This document shows positions 14,342 to 24,160 of a stretch of DNA of 27,399 bases, in pieces. Positions within the stretch are counted from its first letter, which is position 1, and every line of letters begins with the position of its first letter. The notes below the pieces were generated by a model. It searched no databases. It had not been told where the DNA came from and saw only the letters and a list, made by a program, of their open reading frames with translations. The stretch covers positions 1-27,399 of the forward strand of contig CAJWTF010000038.1 in NCBI GenBank assembly GCA_913046825.1, read 5' to 3'. The position numbers were made by a program, and so were the translations under genes. This stretch comes from an uncultured Rickettsiales bacterium (lineage in GTDB: Bacteria > Pseudomonadota > Alphaproteobacteria > UBA8366).

Positions 14342-17319
14342 CGCAGGTCGCGTCCGTTCGGACCATCTCTCCTGGTGTGTCGTTCGTCGATGAATTGGCG
14401 CGAGGCCTTTTGGCGGAAGTCGCTGGCGATCCGTTTCAACTCGCCGATACCCTCGTCCTATTGCCCAACCGGCGTAGTTGTCGGGCATTGCGCGAAGCCT
14501 TTCTGCGCGTCGGCGGCGGGCAGCCGATGCTGCTCCCGTCGATGCGGCCCATCGGCGATACGGACGAGGACGAACTCCTGGTTGCCGAAGCGCCGCTTGG
14601 CGGTGGCGAGGAAATCCCTCCGGCTATTCCGCCGATGCACCGCCTATTACTGCTCGCGCGATTGATCCGCGATCATGCGCCACAGGGAGAACAAATTTCA
14701 CTTGATCATGCAACGCATTTGGCGGGCGATCTTGCGCGGTTGTTGGATCAAGTCCAGACCGAAGGATTGAATTTCGACCGGCTCGAGGACCTTGTGCCGG
14801 AGCGTTATGCAACACACTGGCAGAAGACACTCGTGCTGCTTGGCATCGTGACAACGATTTGGCCCGAGACGCTGGCTGCCGAGGGATGCATCGATCCTGC
14901 GGATCGCCGAAACCGTCTGCTCGAAGCGCTGACCGACTTGTGGCGTAGGGAGCCACCGATAGGGCGCATCGTCGCTGCGGGCTCCACGGGCAGTATCCCG
15001 GCGGTCGCCCGATTGCTGCATTGTGTAGCGGAACTACCCGGTGGCACCGTCGTCCTGCCGGGCTTCGACGGTAGCCTCGATGCCGAGACGGCGGCTGCTG
15101 CAGCGGACGATCAAACCCACCCGCAATACGGCATGTTAAAGCTGGTGGCGCAGATGTCCCTCACACCAGGGGATGTTGCCGAATGGAATGAGATGTGTTC
15201 GTCGGGGTCCGCCGCGAACGCTCTCGGGCAGAGGCGTTTCCTCATCAGCGAAGTCATGCGACCCGCGGCCACGACCGAAGCGTGGCGGGAACTACCCGCA
15301 CTTCCGGAAGCAGCGTTCACGGGGCTTGAGCGGATCGATTGCCCGGGCGAGGCCGAGGAAGCGAAAGTTATCGCTCTCGCGCTCCGCCAAGCTTTGGAAG
15401 ATAAGACGAAAACAGCGGCTCTCGTCACTCCGGACCGGAGCTTGGCCCGGCGTGTCGCGGCAGCGCTTCGGCGTTGGGATTTGGAGGTTGATGATTCCGC
15501 CGGTGTTCCATTGTCGCAAACGCCGCCCGGAATGTTAGCTCATCTAGTTGCCGAGATGGTACGAGAGCGTTTCTCGCCGGTCGCGACCTTGGCGGCGCTA
15601 AAACATCCCCTAGCCGCGTGTGGTCGGGCCCGCGACACCTTTCGCGAGGAAGTCCGCCAGTTGGAACGATGGGCGTTGCGCGGGCCCCGTCCGGAGCCGG
15701 GCATCGACGGTTTGGTGGGTGCATTGGATGAGAGGACACCATTGGACTTGGCAAAAGCCGTCAATGGCATGCTCAATGATCTGGCGGCGGTTCTCGCTCC
15801 CTTCGCTGCGCTAATGGCCGCGCCGGAAGCTACTTTGATCGATATGCTGTCCGCCCATTTCACCGCCGTAGAGGCTTTGGTCGGCGATGGCGAGATCGAC
15901 GGTGCCGAGCGCCTGTGGGCGGGCGAGAACGGTGAAGCGCTGGCGGAATTCATCGACGAGGCGACCGACGCGGCGCGGGTCATCGGATCCATCGCGCCGG
16001 CGGTCTATCCGGCGCTCCTATCCGCGTTGATGTCGGGGCGGGTGGTACGTCCGCGATATGGCCGTCATCCCCGATTGCATATCTGGGGGCCGCTTGAAGC
16101 CCGGTTGCAGAATGCAAATTTGGTGATTCTGGGCGGGTTAAACGAGGGCAATTGGCCACGCAATCCCGATCCCGACCCGTGGCTTAGCCGTCCCATGCAG
16201 GACGCATTCGGACTCCCGCTACCGGAACGCCGCGTCGGCTTATCGGCGCATGATTTCGCAATCGCTGTCTGTGCGCCGGAAGTCTTGCTGACCCGCGCCG
16301 AAAAAGCCGGCGGTTCGCCGACCGTACCATCGCGTTGGCTGGCTCGCCTGCATGCCGTTTTAATGGCGACGACACCGAAGGGCGCATTCGAGCCATCTGA
16401 ATATTGGCTGCAATGGGAGCGCGCATTGGACGTGCCGGCCGCGCCCCGGCGAATTTGTACTCCTATGCCTCGCCCGCCTCTGGCGGCACGGCCGCGCCAA
16501 TTGTCGGTGACGCGGATCGAAGCCTGGATGCGCGACCCGTATTCGATCTATGCCCGGCATATTTTGAAACTCCGTCCATTGGACCCGTTGGAAGCGGACC
16601 CGGCGGCGGCGGATCGCGGCATCGTCATCCATGAAACCCTCGATCGGTTCGTCCGAGATGTGCCCGGCGTTCTATCGGAAAATGCGGAAGATATCCTGGT
16701 GTCGATTGGACGCGATGTCTTCCGGAGTATCGCAAACCACCCTGTCGTCCATGCTTTTTGGTGGCCCCGTTTCGAGCGGGTCGCGCAGTGGTTTATCGAA
16801 GTTGAACGGCAGCGGCGCACCGGTATTACGGAGACACAAACCGAAGTTCGCGGCGAACTTGTGATCGGTACTGGAGACAATGCTTTTAGGCTGACCGCGA
16901 TCGCTGACCGCATCGACCACCTGGCGGGTGGTGGCTATGCGATCTTGGACTACAAGACCGGCACACCGCCCGCGACGACCGACCTGATGAGTGGATTTGC
17001 ACCGCAGCTGCCGCTTGAAGCCGCGATTGCAATTGCGGGCGGATTTCCGCCCTTACCCGCCGATAGTGTTTCGAGCCTGGCGTTTTGGCGATTATCGGGT
17101 GGTGCACCGCCCGGTGAGATTAAGGAGGTGAAGGGCGATCTCGCGGAAATCGCGGCTGATGCTCATGCCGGATTGGTGGCGCTGATCGCCGCATTCGACA
17201 ACCCGGAGACACCTTATGCCTCCGTCCCCAACGCGACCAAGGCACCTCGCTTCAACGACTATACCCATCTGGCTCGTGTCGCGGAATGGGCCGGCTTGCC
17301 GGACGACGAAGCTCCATGA
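14338..17319 (+). CDS. addB: Double-strand break repair protein AddB
   Basis: AddB is one subunit of the AddAB helicase-nuclease, the alphaproteobacterial counterpart of RecBCD, which resects DNA ends for RecA. The protein has 993 residues. The N-terminal part has a degenerate helicase fold with LVLLPNRRSCRALREAFL near 39-56. The C-terminal RecB-like nuclease domain has VIHETLDRF (around 762-770) and ADRIDHLAGGGYAILDYKTG (around 856-875), which contains the catalytic Asp and Lys. A domain start motif VTRIEAWMRDPYSIYARHIL lies near 723-742. The start overlaps murU and the stop overlaps addA, giving strict addB-addA coupling. Confidence 0.95.
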   Translation: MTQVASVRTISPGVSFVDELARGLLAEVAGDPFQLADTLVLLPNRRSCRALREAFLRVGGGQPMLLPSMRPIGDTDEDELLVAEAPLGGGEEIPPAIPPMHRLLLLARLIRDHAPQGEQISLDHATHLAGDLARLLDQVQTEGLNFDRLEDLVPERYATHWQKTLVLLGIVTTIWPETLAAEGCIDPADRRNRLLEALTDLWRREPPIGRIVAAGSTGSIPAVARLLHCVAELPGGTVVLPGFDGSLDAETAAAAADDQTHPQYGMLKLVAQMSLTPGDVAEWNEMCSSGSAANALGQRRFLISEVMRPAATTEAWRELPALPEAAFTGLERIDCPGEAEEAKVIALALRQALEDKTKTAALVTPDRSLARRVAAALRRWDLEVDDSAGVPLSQTPPGMLAHLVAEMVRERFSPVATLAALKHPLAACGRARDTFREEVRQLERWALRGPRPEPGIDGLVGALDERTPLDLAKAVNGMLNDLAAVLAPFAALMAAPEATLIDMLSAHFTAVEALVGDGEIDGAERLWAGENGEALAEFIDEATDAARVIGSIAPAVYPALLSALMSGRVVRPRYGRHPRLHIWGPLEARLQNANLVILGGLNEGNWPRNPDPDPWLSRPMQDAFGLPLPERRVGLSAHDFAIAVCAPEVLLTRAEKAGGSPTVPSRWLARLHAVLMATTPKGAFEPSEYWLQWERALDVPAAPRRICTPMPRPPLAARPRQLSVTRIEAWMRDPYSIYARHILKLRPLDPLEADPAAADRGIVIHETLDRFVRDVPGVLSENAEDILVSIGRDVFRSIANHPVVHAFWWPRFERVAQWFIEVERQRRTGITETQTEVRGELVIGTGDNAFRLTAIADRIDHLAGGGYAILDYKTGTPPATTDLMSGFAPQLPLEAAIAIAGGFPPLPADSVSSLAFWRLSGGAPPGEIKEVKGDLAEIAADAHAGLVALIAAFDNPETPYASVPNATKAPRFNDYTHLARVAEWAGLPDDEAP

Positions 17320-20300
17320 ACGATACGTCCCCAACAGATCCGAATGTGGCGCAACGGCAAGCGGCTGATCCAAACACCAGTGTCTGGGTCTCCGCCTCTG
17401 CTGGAAGCGGCAAGACCAAGGTTCTGACCGATCGCGTTCTGACCTTGCTGCTCAATGGTACCCTACCGCACCGGATTCTCTGCCTCACCTTTACCAAGGC
17501 GGCAGCGGCGGAGATGTCGAATCGGGTGCGCCGTGAGTTGGCCTATTGGACGGTCGACAGCGATGCCGGTCTCGCCGACCGTCTGACCCGCTTGCTCGGC
17601 AGGTCGCCCGACGTCGCGATGCTGACGGCTGCGCGACAGCTATTTGCCCGCGTTCTGGATGCGCCTGGCGGGTTAAAAATACAGACGATCCATAGTTTTT
17701 GTGAATCGCTTTTGGCGCGCTTCCCGTTGGAATCCGGTGTCACGCCACAGACGCAAGTAATGGATGAGCGGCGGGCGGCGGAGCTGATGCGGACGGCCCG
17801 CGATGCGGTATTGGTCGCCGCGCGGGGTATCCCTGTCCTCGCGGAGGCGCTTAGTGAAGTGACGTCGCATATCCAGGAAGAACAGTTCACCCATCTGATG
17901 GGCGCGATTGCCCGGGATCGCGGGCGATTCTCCGAATTATTGAGCCATGCGAGTGGATTGGCCGGGGCCGAACAAATGGTGTTCGCGAAGATAGGGGCTC
18001 CCAGCGACCTTACGATCGATGACGTCATAGGCGCGGCCTGCAGGGACGCGGAACTCGACCTGGATGGTTTGCGCAAAGCGGCGAAGGCGCTCCTCGAGGG
18101 GACGGGAAAGACCGACAAATCCAGTGGGCAAGCATTGGCCGATTGGCTGGCAGCATCACAAGCGCAACGCATCGCGACTTTCGATGCTTATTTAGACGTT
18201 TATTTGCGCAAGGCGGATCGATTGCCACGGTCCCGGTTGGCGACCAAAAGTGTCCTGAACGCGATGCCGGAGGCCGATGATATTCTGCGCGACGAGGCCG
18301 AGCGGCTGCTGCAGTGTTGCGAGACCATTCGCGATATCGTTACGGCCCGAAGTACCTCCGCCTTGTTGCGCCTTGGCGCGGCGATGCTCCACGAATACGA
18401 CGTGGCCAAATCTTCCGAAATGCGGCTCGACTACGACGATTTGATATATCGCGCCCGCAATCTGTTGGCGAGTGAGGATATGACGCCGTGGGTCTTGTTC
18501 AAACTCGACGGCGGTCTCGATCATATTCTGATCGACGAATCGCAAGACACGAACCGCGAGCAATGGGAGATCGTCAGAGCTCTCGCGGAGGAATTCTTTT
18601 CCGGCGAAGGTGCCCGCGAAGACATGACGCGAACGATATTCTCGGTGGGTGACAACAAACAATCGATTTTCAGCTTTCAGCGTGCGGATCCGTCCATTGG
18701 CGAGGGTATGCGGGCGCATTTCGCCGCGCGGGCGGACGCGGCGGGACAGACCTGGCGTAGTATTCAGCTCGACACGTCTTTCCGGTCGACAGAAGCGGTT
18801 CTCGCAGTGGTCGATGCGGTGTTCGAAGGGACGGACGCGCGAAGCGGGGTGGTGCCGGCGGATACGCAACTGCGCCATAATGTACACCGCACCGGTGCTG
18901 AAGGCCGGGTCGAGCTCTGGCCCTTGGCGGAGCCAGCCGAAGCGGAAGAGGTGACACCTTGGGCACCGCCTCTGGCGCGGCAACGAACGGACGATCCGGA
19001 AAGCCGCCTCGCTGGTGTAATTGCGAAGCAAATCAAAGCCTGGATTGGACGAGAGACGCTGGCCGCTACCGGACAACCGGTTTGTGCCGGTGATATCATG
19101 ATCTTGGTACGCCGCCGACGCCGCATCGTCGATCGTTTGGTGCGTGCATTGAAGGAGATCGGCGTGCCGGTCGCGGGTGTCGACCGTCTCGTTCTCACCG
19201 AGCAGCTTGCGGTCATGGATTTGATGGCACTGGCGAATTTTTTGCTGTTGCCGGACGACGATTTGACCCTGGCGACGGTCTTGAAGGGCCCGCTGATCGG
19301 CTTCGACGACGAGGATTTGTTCGCACTGTCCTATGATCGCGGCGCGCACAGCCTGTGGCGACGCCTTATCGTGGCCTCGGCGGAAGATCCGCGCATGGCG
19401 GCGGCTCGGAATTGGCTGGCTGCGCTGTTGGCGCGCGCTGATTTTATCCCTCCCTATGAGCTTCTCGCCGATATTTTAACGCGACCATCGGTGACTGACA
19501 AAAGTGGCCGGCAATCGATGATTGCCCGCCTCGGTTTGGAAGCGGAAGACCCGCTCGATGAGTTTCTCAACCTTGCCCTCTCATACGAACAAACCGCTGT
19601 GCCGTCGCTACAAGGGTTTTTGCATTGGGTGGGCGCGGAAGATACCGAGGTGAAACGCGATCTGGAGCAGAGCGACCGCGATGAGGTTCGGGTCATGACC
19701 GTCCACGGCGCGAAAGGATTGCAGGCACCGATCGTCATTCTCGCCGATACAATCTCGGCGCCGGGCGGAGGCACCGGCGGCCGGCCGGTGATTTATTGGG
19801 CCGACGGCATCCCGCTCTGGGCGCCGCGCCGGGCCATGGAAGCGGCCGTGGCACGCACCGCGCGGGAGGCGGCAATGCAAGCAGAAACCGAGGAATATAA
19901 GCGGTTGTTGTATGTAGCCATGACACGGGCGGAGGACCGTCTCTATATTTGCGGTGCTCGGCGCAGTAGCGAGCCGGCACCCAATTGTTGGTATAATTTG
20001 GTACTTGCCGGACTGAAGCGTATTGGTGAGCCGCATGAGTTCGATTTCTCGCATATAACTCCTGACGCTTGGATCGGTGATGGATATGCGATGGCGACAC
20101 ATCATCCTGATGTCCCCGATTCGTCAAAAACATCCGATGCAGTCCTGTCTGAGTCTGTAAAGCTACTCGAATGGGCCCATCAAGCCGCGCCAGAAGAACC
20201 GACGCCACCGCAACCATTGGCCCCGACGCGGGCCAGTACGCAGGAGCCGTCAGTCCGCTCTCCCATTGATGTTTCTGGGACCAATCGATTTCGGCGTGGT

Positions 20301-20795
20301 TTGCTGGTGCACCGCTTGCTCGAATTGTTGCCGACGGCTGCACCGGATCAGCGTGGTGAAATTTGCCGTAAGTTTCTGGCCCACCCCCTTCACAAACTCG
20401 TTGATGATGACATCAAAGCCTTGACTATTGAAGTGATGAACGTGCTGGAACACCCTGAATTTGAGGTGATATTCGGGGCCGATAGCCGTGCGGAAGTCGC
20501 GTTGACCGGTAATGTTAGTTTTGGAGGGGATATCGAAACGGTGAGCGGCCAAGTCGATAGATTGGTGGTCACCGACGAGGAAGTCTTCGTGGTCGACTAT
20601 AAAACGATGCGGCCCATACCACCTGCCGCCGATCAGGTTCCGCAAATATATCTGCGCCAAATGGCAATATATCGTATGCTGCTGAGTGCGGTGTGGCCCG
20701 AGCGTAAATTCTGCGCTGCGTTATTATGGACAGAAGGTCCGATATTGATGCCTATTTGTGACGGCCTCCTTGACCGGCACACACCGGCTTCTTAG
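17316..20795 (+). CDS. addA: Double-strand break repair helicase AddA
   Basis: AddA is the UvrD-type helicase and second nuclease subunit of AddAB. From ATG 17316 the protein has 1159 residues; a longer in-frame start at 17286 would lie further inside addB. Helicase motifs in order: P-loop SASAGSGKTKVLTDR (26-40), LCLTFTKAAAAEMSNRVR, TIHSFCESLLARFP, Walker B ILIDESQDTN (around 403-412), VGDNKQSIFSFQRADP (around 444-459), VMTVHGAKGLQAPIV and LLYVAMTRAEDRLYI. The C-terminal nuclease has RGLLVHRLLELLP (near 993) and GQVDRLVVTDEEVFVVDYKT (ending near 1095). All catalytic residues appear intact. Confidence 0.96.
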   Translation: MNDTSPTDPNVAQRQAADPNTSVWVSASAGSGKTKVLTDRVLTLLLNGTLPHRILCLTFTKAAAAEMSNRVRRELAYWTVDSDAGLADRLTRLLGRSPDVAMLTAARQLFARVLDAPGGLKIQTIHSFCESLLARFPLESGVTPQTQVMDERRAAELMRTARDAVLVAARGIPVLAEALSEVTSHIQEEQFTHLMGAIARDRGRFSELLSHASGLAGAEQMVFAKIGAPSDLTIDDVIGAACRDAELDLDGLRKAAKALLEGTGKTDKSSGQALADWLAASQAQRIATFDAYLDVYLRKADRLPRSRLATKSVLNAMPEADDILRDEAERLLQCCETIRDIVTARSTSALLRLGAAMLHEYDVAKSSEMRLDYDDLIYRARNLLASEDMTPWVLFKLDGGLDHILIDESQDTNREQWEIVRALAEEFFSGEGAREDMTRTIFSVGDNKQSIFSFQRADPSIGEGMRAHFAARADAAGQTWRSIQLDTSFRSTEAVLAVVDAVFEGTDARSGVVPADTQLRHNVHRTGAEGRVELWPLAEPAEAEEVTPWAPPLARQRTDDPESRLAGVIAKQIKAWIGRETLAATGQPVCAGDIMILVRRRRRIVDRLVRALKEIGVPVAGVDRLVLTEQLAVMDLMALANFLLLPDDDLTLATVLKGPLIGFDDEDLFALSYDRGAHSLWRRLIVASAEDPRMAAARNWLAALLARADFIPPYELLADILTRPSVTDKSGRQSMIARLGLEAEDPLDEFLNLALSYEQTAVPSLQGFLHWVGAEDTEVKRDLEQSDRDEVRVMTVHGAKGLQAPIVILADTISAPGGGTGGRPVIYWADGIPLWAPRRAMEAAVARTAREAAMQAETEEYKRLLYVAMTRAEDRLYICGARRSSEPAPNCWYNLVLAGLKRIGEPHEFDFSHITPDAWIGDGYAMATHHPDVPDSSKTSDAVLSESVKLLEWAHQAAPEEPTPPQPLAPTRASTQEPSVRSPIDVSGTNRFRRGLLVHRLLELLPTAAPDQRGEICRKFLAHPLHKLVDDDIKALTIEVMNVLEHPEFEVIFGADSRAEVALTGNVSFGGDIETVSGQVDRLVVTDEEVFVVDYKTMRPIPPAADQVPQIYLRQMAIYRMLLSAVWPERKFCAALLWTEGPILMPICDGLLDRHTPAS

Positions 20796-20863
20796 ATTCA
20801 AAGGCAAGAATAGAGCGATCCGCCATACCGCGTGAACGCCATCATTAGCGAAGGGATCATAGT

Positions 20864-21184
20864 ATGAGCACCGTGCAGGTCAGCGACGACGATTTTGAAA
20901 CCAGCGTCTTGGGAGCCGACGGTCCCGTTCTTGTGGATTTTTGGGCCGAATGGTGCGGACCCTGCAAGATGATTGGTCCAGCCTTGGAAGAAATCGCCAG
21001 CGATTTGGCGGACAAATTGACCGTTGCTAAATTGAACATCGACGACAACCCATCGACACCGGCGAAATTTGGGGTCCGGGGCATTCCAACCCTGATGCTA
21101 TTCAAGGACGGCGATGTCGCAGCGACGAAAGTTGGCGCCTTGCCGAAAAGTCAGCTTGAGGACTGGGTAAAGTCGAACATCTGA
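20864..21184 (+). CDS. trxA: Thioredoxin
   Basis: This 106-residue cytoplasmic thioredoxin reduces protein disulfides using electrons from thioredoxin reductase. The active site WCGPC (Cys31, Cys34) lies in [20 protein letters not shown]; the cis-proline loop is RGIPTLMLF. There is no signal peptide. GAAGGGA upstream of ATG 20864 is a good ribosome site. The gene lies 68 bases after addA; the addA-trxA order is conserved in many alphaproteobacteria. Confidence 0.97.
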   Translation: MSTVQVSDDDFETSVLGADGPVLVDFWAEWCGPCKMIGPALEEIASDLADKLTVAKLNIDDNPSTPAKFGVRGIPTLMLFKDGDVAATKVGALPKSQLEDWVKSNI

Positions 21185-21251
21185 TAATTTGCTGATTATT
21201 CCGCGGCGAACGATTCGATGTTACTGAACCTTACGCCGCCGGAGTGCACCG

Positions 21252-23771
21252 TTGCGCGGTCAAAAACACGCCCATAGTTTCGGGGTACCTTGGAATACCG
21301 ACCAAGAAGCTGGGACTGTGCGGGCAGTTCTGGGTCCAACGAATACTGGGAAAACCCATTTCGCGATTGACCGGATGCTCGGTCATGCTAGTGGCATGAT
21401 CGGATTCCCACTGCGATTGCTGGCGCGTGAAAATTACGACCGCATCGTCGCGTTGAAAGGCGCCCGATCCGTCGCCCTGATTACAGGCGAAGAAAAACTA
21501 ATCCCCCCGAATCCACGCTGGTTTGTGTGTACCGCCGAATCGATGCCCTTGGATCGGGCGGTGGAATTTCTCGCGGTGGATGAAATCCAGCTCTGTGCTG
21601 ATATCGATAGGGGACATGTTTTTACCGACCGGCTGCTGCACGCTCGTGGTTTGTCGGAGACCGTCTTCATGGGGTCGGATACAATGGCGCCGATTCTACG
21701 GGCGCTGATTCCAGGTATCCGAATCGACGAACGCGTGCGGATGTCCACCTTATCCTATGCGGGTGCCGCGAATCTAAGCCGATTGCCGCGCCGCAGCGCC
21801 ATCGTCGGGTTTTCCGTCGATAGAGTCTATGAATTGGCGGAGCGTATCCGTCGGCAAAGAGGGGGTGCTGCAGTCGTCTTAGGCGCTCTCTCACCCCGCA
21901 CCCGTAATGCCCAAGTTGCGATGTACGAAGCTGGTGAGGTCGACTATATGGTCGCCACGGACGCCATCGGAATGGGCCTGAACATGGACGTCAATCATGT
22001 GGCATTTTCAGGATTGCGGAAATTTGACGGACGGCATTCGCGGATGCTCTCCCCGGGCGAAGTCGGCCAAATCGCCGGGCGTGCCGGGCGACATATGAAT
22101 GACGGCACCTTCGGCACCACGGCCGCGCACGGTCCATTGCCCACAGAATTAATCGAATCCGTCGAGGCGCATCGCTTCGATCCCGTGAAAAAAATCTTCT
22201 GGCGTAGCCGAGATCTCAATTTCGGCTCGCCGAAGTTATTGTTGCGGAGCCTGGGTCATGGCCCGCGACGGCCCGAGTTGTCGCGGGCCCGCGAGGCGGA
22301 GGATCAAGCCGCGCTGGCGGCGCTGGCGAAGGATGAGACGGTAGCGGCGCGCGCGTCCAATCCGGGCGCCGTGCGGCTGTTATGGGACGTTTGTCAGATT
22401 CCTGATTTCCGCAAGATCATGCCGGATCACCATGCGGCCTTCTTAAGCCAAGTATATCTCCATCTGACGGATACTTCAGGGCGATTGCCGGAGGATTGGG
22501 TCGGTGAACAAGTGAATCGGCTCGATAATGTATCCGGCGATCTCGATGCGCTCACCGGGCGATTGGCTGATATCCGGATTTGGACTTATATCTCCCATCG
22601 AAGCGATTGGCTCGCCGATCCGGTCCATTGGCAGGGGTTGGCGGGTGCCATCGAAGACAGATTGTCCGATGCCTTGCACGACCGTTTGACGCTACGGTTT
22701 GTCGACCGTCGTGCTGCGTCCATTGACCGCAAGAAGGGGGCGGGCAAGCAATTACTCTCAGCGGTCACGGCGACCGGCGATGTGATTGTCGAGGGTCAGT
22801 CGGTTGGGCGCATGGAAGGGGTCGAATTCGTCGCCTTGCAAAATTTCGGGCCAGAGCGCCGCACGGTCTTGGCCGCGGCGCGACGTGCGGCGGCCGAAAG
22901 TATCGGGACTCGGGTGCGTGACCTATTGGGCCAGCCGGATACCGCGTTTGTCCTGACCGATGGTGGCAAAATACTGTGGAAAGGCGTGCCCATTGCACGG
23001 CTTGGAGCGGGTGAAGCACTGGTATCGCCGGAAATGCTTATTGCTCGCAGCGATCTCCTCGACAATTGGATGAAAGAGCAAATTCGCAGCCATCTGGCTG
23101 CCTGGTTCGATCGCCGGATTGGTGAGGTTCTGAAACCGCTTACAGATGCCCGACAATCCACGGTGCAAGGTACAGCACGCGGGGTGGTATATCGCCTGTA
23201 CGAGCATCTCGGCGCGTTACCAGGCCCCTTGGATTCCCTGGAATGGCAATCACTCGAGAAGCGTGATCGCACGCGTTTGTCAAAATTTGGCATCCGCATG
23301 ACCCCAACTCTGGTCTACTTTCCAGGTTTGCAGAGCGCGCCGGCGCTATCGCTGCGGCGCATATTGTGGTCGGTTCATACCGGGCGGAAACCACCGATTG
23401 TCGATGGATTGGCAGCGACCTGTGCGGCAGGCCGGTTGTCGCAAAAAGATTGGGCGTGTCTCGGGTTCCGGCGGTTTGGTGGAAAAGCCGTTCGCCTCGA
23501 ATGTCTCGATAAACTGAGCCGGGCGGCCCACAAAAGGGTGAGGCAAGGCTCTTTCGTTCCCACACCGCAAATGCTGTCGATGGTCGGGTTGGGCGCGACA
23601 GAGTTCGAACAATTGATGGACTCCCTCGGATATGCCGCGCAGAAAGCCGGGGAGCAGACGGAGTTTCGATTGAAACAGCAGAAGCGGAAACAAAAACGGC
23701 GTGCGAAAGGAATTCCCTTAAATCCTGATTCGCCCTTCGCGTCCTTACGCGACCTGGCGAGCACCAAGTAA
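21252..23771 (+). CDS. Suv3-like SF2 RNA helicase
   Basis: This 839-residue helicase is the bacterial relative of mitochondrial Suv3, which unwinds RNA for degradation. Motif I is GPTNTGKT (28-35), motif II DEIQ (110-113), motif III-like MGSDTM; the second RecA domain has FSVDRVYELAERIRR, ATDAIGMGLNMDVNHVAFSG and motif VI QIAGRAGRH (near 273-281). The motif II form DEIQ is typical of Suv3. The C-terminal half carries long accessory helical regions and a very basic stretch (LKQQKRKQKRRAKG) near 810-823, suitable for RNA contact. The start TTG 21252 has GGAG (21241-21244) eight bases upstream; a later start would cut into the fold. The next gene, an S4 RNA-binding protein, starts two bases after the stop. 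Confidence 0.92.
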   Translation: MRGQKHAHSFGVPWNTDQEAGTVRAVLGPTNTGKTHFAIDRMLGHASGMIGFPLRLLARENYDRIVALKGARSVALITGEEKLIPPNPRWFVCTAESMPLDRAVEFLAVDEIQLCADIDRGHVFTDRLLHARGLSETVFMGSDTMAPILRALIPGIRIDERVRMSTLSYAGAANLSRLPRRSAIVGFSVDRVYELAERIRRQRGGAAVVLGALSPRTRNAQVAMYEAGEVDYMVATDAIGMGLNMDVNHVAFSGLRKFDGRHSRMLSPGEVGQIAGRAGRHMNDGTFGTTAAHGPLPTELIESVEAHRFDPVKKIFWRSRDLNFGSPKLLLRSLGHGPRRPELSRAREAEDQAALAALAKDETVAARASNPGAVRLLWDVCQIPDFRKIMPDHHAAFLSQVYLHLTDTSGRLPEDWVGEQVNRLDNVSGDLDALTGRLADIRIWTYISHRSDWLADPVHWQGLAGAIEDRLSDALHDRLTLRFVDRRAASIDRKKGAGKQLLSAVTATGDVIVEGQSVGRMEGVEFVALQNFGPERRTVLAAARRAAAESIGTRVRDLLGQPDTAFVLTDGGKILWKGVPIARLGAGEALVSPEMLIARSDLLDNWMKEQIRSHLAAWFDRRIGEVLKPLTDARQSTVQGTARGVVYRLYEHLGALPGPLDSLEWQSLEKRDRTRLSKFGIRMTPTLVYFPGLQSAPALSLRRILWSVHTGRKPPIVDGLAATCAAGRLSQKDWACLGFRRFGGKAVRLECLDKLSRAAHKRVRQGSFVPTPQMLSMVGLGATEFEQLMDSLGYAAQKAGEQTEFRLKQQKRKQKRRAKGIPLNPDSPFASLRDLASTK

Positions 23772-23772
23772 G

Positions 23773-24156
23773 ATGACGGCGATTTTGCAAGAGCGCATTC
23801 GGGTCGATAAATGGTTGTGGCATGCCCGATTCTTTAAAAGCCGAACGCTTGCGGCCAAGCTCGCGGGTTCGGGCAAATTGCGGATTAATCGCGAGGTCGT
23901 ACTAAAGCCCGGTGCCGCAGTGAAATCTGGCGACGTGCTGACCTTCCCAAAGGGAACGGATATTCGCGTCATTGAAATTCTGGCACTCGGTGAGAGACGC
24001 GGTCCGGCAAGCGAGGCGCAAGGCCTCTATAAGGATCTGAGCCCGCCTCAGCGACAACCGAAGGAATCGTCCGTTGCCGAAAGGCCGCGCGGTGCCGGGC
24101 GGCCGACGAAAAGCGAACGGCGCGCACTCGACCGATTCAGGGAGCGCGCCGGGTAG
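23773..24156 (+). CDS. S4-domain RNA-binding protein (Hsp15-like)
   Basis: This 127-residue protein has an S4 RNA-binding domain at about 9-65: IRVDKWLWHARFFKSRTLAAK, then KLRINREVVLKPGAAVKSGD. It resembles the HslR/Hsp15 family, which in E. coli binds free 50S subunits carrying nascent chains. The C-terminal third is basic and proline-rich (PRGAGRPTKSERRALDRFRE), as in alphaproteobacterial members. It begins two bases after the helicase stop, so the two RNA-binding proteins are probably made together. Its stop is only four bases from the end of the convergent methyltransferase gene, with no terminator hairpin between. Confidence 0.9.
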   Translation: MTAILQERIRVDKWLWHARFFKSRTLAAKLAGSGKLRINREVVLKPGAAVKSGDVLTFPKGTDIRVIEILALGERRGPASEAQGLYKDLSPPQRQPKESSVAERPRGAGRPTKSERRALDRFRERAG

Positions 24157-24160
24157 GATT

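Noticed and set aside
18192..19349. 385-codon minus-strand frame inside addA
   Set aside because: AddA is intact here with conserved helicase motifs; the reverse frame has no recognisable domain and is a composition effect.
21203..21239. GCGGCG/CGCCGC inverted repeat between trxA and the helicase gene
   Set aside because: Only six pairs with a 25-base loop and no T-run, in a GC-rich segment; likely chance.
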